Assembly: GCA_030015575.1 (NCBI GenBank)
Contig: CM057337.1
Coordinates: 298,988,044 to 299,052,043, forward strand
From: Agapanthus africanus
Taxonomy: Eukaryota > Streptophyta > Magnoliopsida > Asparagales > Amaryllidaceae
DNA length: 64,000 nucleotides
Direction: 5' to 3'
Shown one piece after another: positions 56,892 through 64,000 of the stretch (position 1 is the stretch's first letter; each line of letters opens with the position of its first letter). The notes under the pieces are model-generated. The model searched no databases, was not told the DNA's origin, and worked only from the letters and a program-made list of their open reading frames with translations. A program made the translations under genes and the position numbers.

Positions 56892-59680
56892 CACTAGGGC
56901 CATCTGATAGCAGTGGTTGCAGTATCTCATACTCAACCATCCCATAAAAGTCTCTCTCTGGGAACAGGCCTTTGTGAGTGGATCCGCTGTGTTGTACTCT
57001 GAGTCTACTCTCCTAACCTCGATCTCCCTGGAGATCAACCATCTCCATGATCAGGTGATACTGCCTTAGAATATGTCTGGATCACTGATGGGATGGACGT
57101 TCCTTGGCAAAAGCCACAACTCCATTGTCATACAATGGGAGGAACAAAGTTCATCTCATGAACCAATATACACCCAGACTGCCTCTTTGGTAGCATGTTA
57201 AGTAGCGATATATCCAGCCTTTATCGTCTAGTATGTCACGGTATCTAGCTTGGAACTCTTCCAACATACCGTCCCTTTACTGAGGGTAAAGACAATGCCT
57301 GTGACTGACATTCAGTCGTCTTTATCACCCTGGAACACTTCCAGTGATTTTCCCCAGGATCAATTGATACCATCTCACTACAACTAGTGAGTATCCTAAC
57401 ATCCAATTAAATCTATCTCATAGATCTAAAACTCAGGATTTAGGAGGTATCATTTTGATCCTGTATGGAGAATCATTGTGATAAGCGGAGATTGACCGAG
57501 CGTAGCATAGGAAACTCCTTCCCTATCAAGAGTATGACATCCACGTACTCTACGAGGATTGTCACCATACTCCCTACTACCTTTTTGTTTATACAAGGTT
57601 CATCTACCATTTTGATGATGTCAACTTCTTTGACTAATCCATCAAAACAGATGTTCCATCTCCGCGATGCCTGCTTTATCCTATAAAGCACCTTGCACAC
57701 GTTTCCGCTGCTCCCACTGTCTACGAGGCCCTCTGGCTGTGTACTTATAGACTCCCTCTTCTAAAACATCATTTAGAAAAGCTGTCATGACACCCAACCA
57801 CCAGATATCGTAGTCATGGTATGTAGCCGTGGCAAGTAGGATCTGGATGGACTTAAGCATAGATCCTTAGAAAAAGTTTTATCATGATCCACACCTGGTC
57901 AATGATGCAAACCTTTAACAAGTCTAGCGTTGAAAGTCTCAACCTTTCCATGTACACCAAGTAATCTTCTCAAGATATACCTGCTCCTGATGGGGATTTA
58001 ACCCTTCAGATATAGCAACCAAAGTCCATACTTTGTTGGTGTATAAGGATTCCATCTCAGATCGATAAACATCCAGCCATTCTTACAGAGTCTCACTCTT
58101 GATGGCCAGCTCGAAACTAGTTGGGTCATCATCTCATGATGCAATCCTTGCTCCCACTGTCATAGAGAAACCGAAGTATCTCTCAGGTGGGTGAGGAACC
58201 CTACTAGATCGGCGGAGAGGCTGAGGTTCGTTGGTTTCTACTGAATCCTCTGGTTGTACCAAATCATCTGCTGTAGTTTGTATAGCTGGAACACTTCCAG
58301 TTCTACATAACAGACCTTACCTTGAGCTTGTCCGGATTTTGCTTTTAGACAAAGGCTGGACAACCCCAAATCTCAACTAGCTTAAGATATGGGCTCTTCC
58401 CTTTCCATATCACATATGAAGTGGTAGGCATCTGATTTGATTCGAACCCTATTCAATAGGTATGCAACTTCTCAAGTGCATAACACCCAATAGGAAAAAG
58501 GTAACTCAGTAGTACTCATCATAGAGCACACCATATCATATAGGGTGTGATTGCTCCGCCCCGATATACCATCGTGCTATGGTGTATCCGGAGGAGTAAT
58601 GCCGAGAGAGAATCTCATTCTCCTTTAGAATAGTCCAGGAATTCCGTGCTCAAGTATTCTCCTCCTTGATCTCATCATAGGACATAATACTTATACCCAT
58701 ATTTTGGTTCTCTACTTCTCGCTTATATTCTGTGAATATCTCAAAAGGCTCGGACTCATGTTTCAACAGGAACATATGTCTGAATCTTGAGAGATTATCA
58801 GAGAATGTAATGAAGTATAAAGAACCGGTCTTGGCATGTGTAGACAGGGGACCTTACATACATCAACATGTATCATCCCAAGAGTTTACTAACTCTTTCT
58901 CTGTTTCCAATAAACAGAGCTAGTGTCATTATATCTTTGTGACATGACTGGCAAGTTTCACAAGATGTAGATTCAAACTGATTTAAATATGCATCTACAT
59001 GTAACTTCAGCTCACATTGATCTGACCTAGTCTACAATACCTTAAGAAGGATCCGTTCATTTCTGAACTCTTCCTCTTATGTGTGTTCCATATACTAAGA
59101 ACTGTAGTTTGATTTAGAACATCAACGCTTTTAGATAACGTGCCTGAACCGATCAACTTTTGATATAGGAAATGTTCAAAACATTATCCAACAATACAAA
59201 ATTATATCCTTTCTTTACTAATAAAGAGACTGATATGATTTTGTATATCAGGTTCGGTATCTAATAACATTCGTTCAGAGTCAATGTATTGGTAATACAG
59301 GGTGACAGTGACCAACAGACTTGGCTGCAACACTTGCCCCATTTTCTGCCTAATGAAACTTATCACCCGTTCTCAGTTCTCTATCTTTCTGTAGCCCTAT
59401 GTAACAAATTACATATCTGGGATCGTGATCTGGTATCATATACCCAGGACGTAAATGACACTGAGAAACAGTTATATATAATGAACACACCCGAAGATGA
59501 TGCATCATCATGCACTCTCCTCGTTTGGGCGGCACGGGAAATCTGGTATTCCCCAATTTCCTGCTCTGTCTTATAACAATTATAAGTTGGAGCGGGACCA
59601 ACGTTCCCCAGCTCAGTATAACAAGCGGGTTCGGTCAATAATCCGTTTTATTATCTTGATTAAGGCGTGATATGGTCGCT
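56892..59680 (-). pseudogene. pol: F pol relic (protease to RNase H), gag missing
   Basis: Read on the minus strand. Protease trace SWVYDTRSRSQICN, with the DTGS site changed to DTRS (Asp codon 59437-59435). Only about 180 nt separate the expected gag start from the protease spacer (..GVFIIYNCFSVS..). RT trace: KVLYRIKQASRRWNICFD then EYVDVILLIG in the frame 57700-57473, with the second catalytic Asp of YVDD replaced by Val (57547-57536). The RNase H segment near 56980-57100 matches the HQKSRHI..YHLI stretch in broken form. Integrase DNA between 58100 and 59200 is too decayed to delimit. Confidence 0.75.
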
Positions 59681-60116
59681 ACCAGGAGAGAGAGAAAAGA
59701 AAACACTCAGCGTGCGCTCTTGCAAGAAAAGATTGGTTATTATTTTATCTAATCAGGATGGCTCCCACTGCTTTTTATCAAATCTTCCTTCAAACCCTAA
59801 AAGGAAAGACTAGCCGGGATTAATTACACACTACAAGTTCGCCAATCTTTCAGCCAGGCCAGTGTCGGTACTTTGAGGGAGGTCCCCCGTGCTTTCGCAC
59901 GAACCTAATTACTGTTAACCTCGTTTTCCCAGAGGCGTAACCCCGTTGACACCTTTCTAGACACCTACTTGATCGGCTAATTGTAATGTGTAAAACTCTC
60001 CCAGGAGTAACTCTTACTCGCAGCGGGTATCGGGATCCAACTATCTCATAGAAGGTATGCAATCTCATTGCAAATTTCAACACTTGAAATTCCCGATAAT
60101 ATTTTGCCCCTAACGT

Positions 60117-60324
60117 GCTATGACCTTGACGAAAGCCAACAAACCATAGCCCGCTAGTCAAGTTCAACCCGTACATTTCTTGATTGAATTAAACCCACCC
60201 GCACGACCCTTGACGAAAGCCAACAAAGCCGCACGACTACCCTAATCCAATCGCATCGTATGCTGGCAGATAAGCAGCATATAGCTACCGCACACTGCAC
60301 CTTGACGAAAGCCAACAAATGCAG
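60117..60324 (-). other. Three-hairpin leader array, F copy
   Basis: H3 is 60117-60150 (minus strand GCTATGG/TCATAGC, one G-U). H2 is about 60203-60240 (held by G-U rich pairs). H1 is 60295-60324 (CTGCA/TGCAG, perfect). The loops read TTTGTTGGCTTTCGTCAAGG. Confidence 0.72.
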
Positions 60325-60439
60325 CACGAATACTATATACAACTTATCTGAAATGACGGAGGGCTACGACAGGTTTTTCTGAAAACCTATTGCGTAATGA
60401 ACTTGATATCGTTGTAGGATCGAATGAATTTTGAAATGG

Positions 60440-60720
60440 AGTGTTTTTGAGGCTTTTCTAGTTTTGCTAAAGGAGTCACTCCCGGTGAAGGGATCGTCGG
60501 TCCTTTCCTCGTCGAATGAGGTGCGGGATATATCATATATATCACTGTGCAAAGCAAAAACTCTTAAAAGCAATCAAAAGACAAACCGAGGGTTCTAGCA
60601 TCTGCCAGTTATTGCTAAAGGAGTCACTCCCGGTGAAGGGATCTCGGTCCTTTCCTCATCGAATAAGGTGCAGGATATATCATATATACCTCTGTGCAAA
60701 GCAAGAACTGTAGCTACCTG
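60440..60720 (-). repeat. Two ~148-bp leader repeats, F
   Basis: AGGAGTCACTCCCGGTGAAG recurs at 60471 and 60619, each followed by 'cctttcctc', 'gggatatatcatatat' and 'ctgtgcaaagcaa'. It is homologous to the 138-bp repeats of B3 and B4. Confidence 0.8.
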
Positions 60721-60872
60721 TTTTATTTTGAAATTCGATTCTATAACATCTTATGTTTCTTTTATTTCATTAATCACATTAATGAAGTCCCATCATTTAA
60801 GTACCTAAACATCACAGATAAATACGACGTACACTTATGCCATCCGCATTCGCCTCGATGTCCCCTCGTGCA

Positions 60873-60895
60873 CCGTTAGGTTAGGTAACTAACGG
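60873..60895 (-). other. Leader CGTTAG hairpin, F copy
   Basis: CCGTTAG/CTAACGG is one base pair longer than in A, because both sides gained a complementary base. Confidence 0.6.
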
Positions 60896-61143
60896 CAGAG
60901 CGGGGCAGGGCTAGCGAGGGTGTAAAACATAAGTAACGTCTATATAATATATCATATATACTATATACTGTATCTATCACAGAACATCACATGATCACAT
61001 CACAGATATCGCAGCAGAAGAATCATATGAAATATTGGATATACTAGGACGTCCGTGTTTTCAATACGAGCCAGTATAAAACACGGATTCCACGGTCGCG
61101 ATGAATAGCCAAACCCACACCCCTAGACCCCTACGAGAGCGGC

Positions 61144-61229
61144 AAGCAACCCTACCAATTCTAGAGTTAGGAGACCCGGACTCGACTCCTCGAGTTGGTC
61201 TCCCACTGGACTCCAGAACCCGGTTACTT
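61144..61229 (-). other. Leader long stem, F copy
   Basis: AAGCAACC (61144-61151) opposes GGTTACTT (61222-61229), one G-U on the RNA strand. TTCTAGAGT opposes ACTCCAGAA, and GAGACC opposes GGTCTC further in. Confidence 0.68.
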
Positions 61230-61449
61230 GTGCCCTCCTCCTTGGGTCTATCCTAGTGCGGAAAAGTAAATAATATACAAACGGTGACATCTTCCGCAAC
61301 CTGGAAGTGCCCCAATAAAAGAATATTACATACAAGTTTTTACATGAATGAAAATGAAAAACACTCATCTCACATAAAAACCCCCGGCTATTCAAACACG
61401 GCGATCCAATATAACATATCCAGCAACACATAACATCACATGTCATCAA

Positions 61450-61524
61450 CGTAAGTAAATATGCGCATCCCAATTGTCGTTGACATATAGCAACGAAACC
61501 GGCGATATCACTATTACACTTACG
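61450..61524 (-). other. GCTATA-loop stem, F copy
   Basis: CGTAAGT (61450-61456) with ACTTACG (61518-61524), and inner CGTTG (61478-61482) with CAACG (61491-61495). The loop on the element strand is CTATATGT. Confidence 0.65.
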
Positions 61525-62581
61525 GTCACAGAAAAGAAAGTGTAAAACTACAACAGTTGGAATCCGCAACCACCTCAGACATCACATGCCTGACCAAATG
61601 AATTCCTTAGACATCGCATGCCTAACAATTATAAACCCCGCATTTTAGTCTCATTATCGAAAACACTTTTCAATATCAAGTCGGGCAATTCAACAAGATT
61701 CCCGACATTTTGATCGAATGCTCGTCGCAAACTTTAGCAGACGGCCGCACCCCCGATACCGTCGACGAAGTGCACCAAGGCGGAACACCGCTACCGCGAG
61801 CACCCGGACGGATGCTTTCGGCGACGGGGTTCTCCTACAGTCACTTGGTCGGGGCTATAGAGCGAGGCTGTCTATTAAGTTTACCCGGCGAGTATCCGCG
61901 TACGCTACGTGATTGCGACGGACTTTTGATCACATCAAAATTCCGTGGCAACCGATCAAGTGAGACTAAAGTGCTACGTTTATAACATTCATTCAGTTGT
62001 CACATAACTATTTGTGAATTCCAATTATTGTATCCCATTCCAGATAATTAGAAAATGTTAAACTTTCCGATTGAACATTCGAACACCCAAGTTTTCCCGA
62101 TACAGATCAACACATGAAATAAGTCTAATAACATTCAGTTCGTGCCTCAGTACCGACGGTCCAGCCGTAGAAGGGTCAAGCCAACGCCTCACATGTGGCA
62201 CGCCGTACTGCCCCAAACCCGAAGGTTCAAAGGGCAGTTCAAGACGGTCACATAATCGAGTTAAGGTTTGTTGTCTTCTAGAGGGTCCATCGCGTTACTT
62301 GCACTACTTAGAACGTCGTCAAACTATGGAAAAATCCAACACTTGGAAATTTCCCGACAGGGGAAAAATTGGGTATTTATATCCGGTCGAACTTTTTAAC
62401 ATATTCTAAAAATTATCCGGAAAGCCACACAGACAAAATTTGATACTCCGATCGAAACACCGAATCCCCAAAACAACTCCAGAAAATTCAACTCTTGAAT
62501 AAATTTAAAAATTCCCAGAAAAATCACCACTGGAAACTAAGAATTACTGTGCAAAATAATTTAAATACTGTGGCCGTACGG

Positions 62582-62626
62582 CCGCGGATCCGCCGCATGA
62601 GCCTTGCTCATGCCGCGGAACCGCGG
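62582..62626 (-). other. GC-rich long hairpin after the F primer-binding site
   Basis: Two 21-nt arms (62582-62602 and 62606-62626) pair at 19 positions around CTT. Each arm also contains its own CCGCGG..CCGC palindrome. Confidence 0.85.
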
Positions 62627-62812
62627 TGGAATAGTTGAATTAGGTCCACGAAATTTACAGTAATTCCTAGAAAACCCTGCTTGATTTTTTGCATATTTTT
62701 AATTTGGAAAAATCCCTATTTTTGAAAAAAGGACAGAGAGCAATTTTGAAATGGGATTTCGGGTTCGTTCGGACTTCAAACTCCGTCTAGACTTCGCCTA
62801 AGGCTCTAGCTT

Positions 62813-62825
62813 GGCTCTGATACCA
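62813..62825 (-). other. Primer-binding site of F
   Basis: GGCTCTGATACCA on the plus strand, i.e. TGGTATCAGAGCC on the element strand. Confidence 0.92.
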
Positions 62826-62826
62826 C

Positions 62827-64000
62827 TGTAGGGTTCCTAGGCACACTAATGAGGTCTCGCAAGGCATCAACCATGCCAATTTCAAATTTTGCGGTGCCGA
62901 GAAACTCTAGAGTACGGATCGTTGGCTAGAATTCTAGGCGAAAAGTAAACTAGTTAACACTTAACTAAGAGATACGGAAATACAACCTTTGTAGATCCGG
63001 TTCTCCACCTCCATAGCTCCGCAATGAAGTCTCCTCGCTGTCCATAACAAGTCCCGGGCTCTAGCGTCGGCTTCATCGGAAAATGGACGGGCTAGGTCAT
63101 CGATGTCCATGCCGAAGATGATCTACGTCGAGGCATCGCTAAATCAAGCTCCGACTTCACCAAGTCAAAAAACTTATGAAGAAAACACACTCTACTACTT
63201 GGAAAGAGGTAGAGGATGAAGAAATAGGAGGTGGGTTCTCTTTAGAATTGGATTTCTCACTCTCAAGCTCAAGTTGCCATTGATGGCCTCAAGGTTTCAA
63301 ACTTGAAGATGAAGAAGAAGATGAGCTAGAATTATGATAAGTCTATTTTAAAATAGAAAAGAAAATCCAAACTTATCATAATCAAACCATGGTTATGTGT
63401 AGAGAGCAAACTATAGTTAGGTGAATGGCTAGGTTAGGTATAAAACAAAAATGGTGGACTTTATTCAAAGCTTCATGAAGCTTCAACAAAGAACAAAATT
63501 AGCCACCATTTTCCTTTTGCCAAAATGAAATAAACAATTCAAAAAATGAATGAATAAATATTTAATAACCATAACCATTTACTTAACTAAGGTTTAACTC
63601 TTTACACAAACCCTAGCATTCATGTATCATCAATCATGATACAATCAAGTGCACAAAAATATATCACATATACAATGTGCACAAAACAAGTGAGAAAATC
63701 CATTTAAAGTGAACCATTACTAGTTAATGCAAAGTAATATATCAAATATATAATTATGCATTAAATCATTAAATCAACACTTGATTTAACGATCCGGTCA
63801 TATCGCATATAACCGACTAATATCAATGTATCGGCTTATCGAATCAACGCTTGAATCGATAACTAGGTTATATCGCATATAACCATTCGATACATTCATC
63901 GTGAGAATAGAATACGGTATCACATACCCGCATTATTCTCGGTCCCGCACATATCTCATATGCGCTCCTATTTCGTTTCGCTTGAGCCAGGAAACCTCTG
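62827..64000 (-). mobile_element. F 5' LTR, cut by the window edge
   Basis: Collinear with 54673-55846 of the F 3' LTR. The LTR start and the flanking duplication lie beyond 64000. Confidence 0.9.

Larger units (their letters stand above)
59681..62812 (-). other. F leader
   Basis: About 3.1 kb, non-coding. Its modules, listed separately, are in the same order as in the other leaders. The stretch 61600-62400 has no counterpart I could align to E2 or B3. Frames such as 61123-61569 lie across the long stem and are not conserved. Confidence 0.78.
54673..64000 (-). mobile_element. Element F: copia lacking gag, minus strand, incomplete at window end
   Basis: The 3' LTR is at 54673-56879 and the 5' LTR starts at 62827 and runs off the window. 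Over the shared ~1170 bp the LTRs differ at about 17 positions (~98.5% identity by eye). The primer-binding site and polypurine tract are present. The interior has a leader of about 3.1 kb and a decayed pol, with gag almost entirely deleted. The right target duplication is outside the window. Confidence 0.88.

Noticed and set aside
61123..61569. 148-codon minus-strand open frame in the F leader
   Set aside because: It spans two predicted RNA stems, and the homologous leaders of E2 and B3 do not keep the frame.

Overview
This window is plant nuclear DNA made almost entirely of nested LTR retrotransposons. I found no cellular protein-coding gene, rRNA or tRNA. Nearly every element belongs to one Ty1/copia lineage with unusually long LTRs of about 2.0-2.25 kb. 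These LTRs start TGTTAG or TGTTGG, end ACTTACA, and are followed by a primer-binding site TGGTATCAGAGCC, which matches initiator tRNA-Met. The LTR start (TGTTAGTGTATATGCCCTAGAGGCC) and the roughly 2-3 kb untranslated leader resemble the Angela/BARE-1 group of plant copia elements. Such density points to a large, repeat-rich plant genome, probably a flowering plant. The species cannot be told from this window.

Layout (the names are mine). B1 (1-6732, +): decayed gag-pol ending in a 3' LTR, with a solo LTR (1505-3460, minus) inside it. A (6743-19346, +): its 5' LTR is cut off and fused to the B1 LTR. Its leader carries an unrelated insert of about 3.6 kb (9085-12705). Its gag-pol is broken but readable, and its 3' LTR is complete. 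G: only leader sequence is visible (19347-19462, resuming 29541-30643). E2 (19463-29535, +): a structurally complete 10.07-kb element inserted in G, with TSD TGCAG. B2 (from 30644, +): inserted in G; its LTR and leader are visible. B3 (33812-54251, +): inserted in the B2 leader, TSD CTATG. B4 (36667-46905, minus): inserted in the B3 leader, TSD CATTT. F (54673 to the window end, minus): also inserted in the B2 leader.

No element here encodes an intact polyprotein. A and E2 keep recognisable gag, protease, integrase (DD35E), reverse transcriptase (YVDD) and RNase H with several stops and frameshifts. B1, B3 and B4 share a much older, heavily decayed gag-pol relic, yet the paired LTRs of B3 and B4 are more than 99% identical. 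That combination suggests a non-autonomous subfamily moved in trans by autonomous relatives. F has lost nearly all of gag.

The most interesting signal is in the leaders. Comparing A, E2, G, B2, B3, B4 and F by eye shows a repeated order of structured modules. (i) A GC-rich palindrome lies about 120-270 nt after the primer-binding site. (ii) A stem closes a GCTATA-type loop. (iii) A long three-block stem follows, duplicated in the B and G leaders. (iv) A CGTTAG/CTAACG hairpin follows that. (v) Three hairpins about 90 nt apart carry a TTTGTTGG-type bulge. In modules ii, iii and v the paired bases change together between copies, as expected for RNA selected for structure. Nearly all visible full-length insertions also land inside another element's leader. 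All alignments were done by eye, so boundaries may be off by a few bases.
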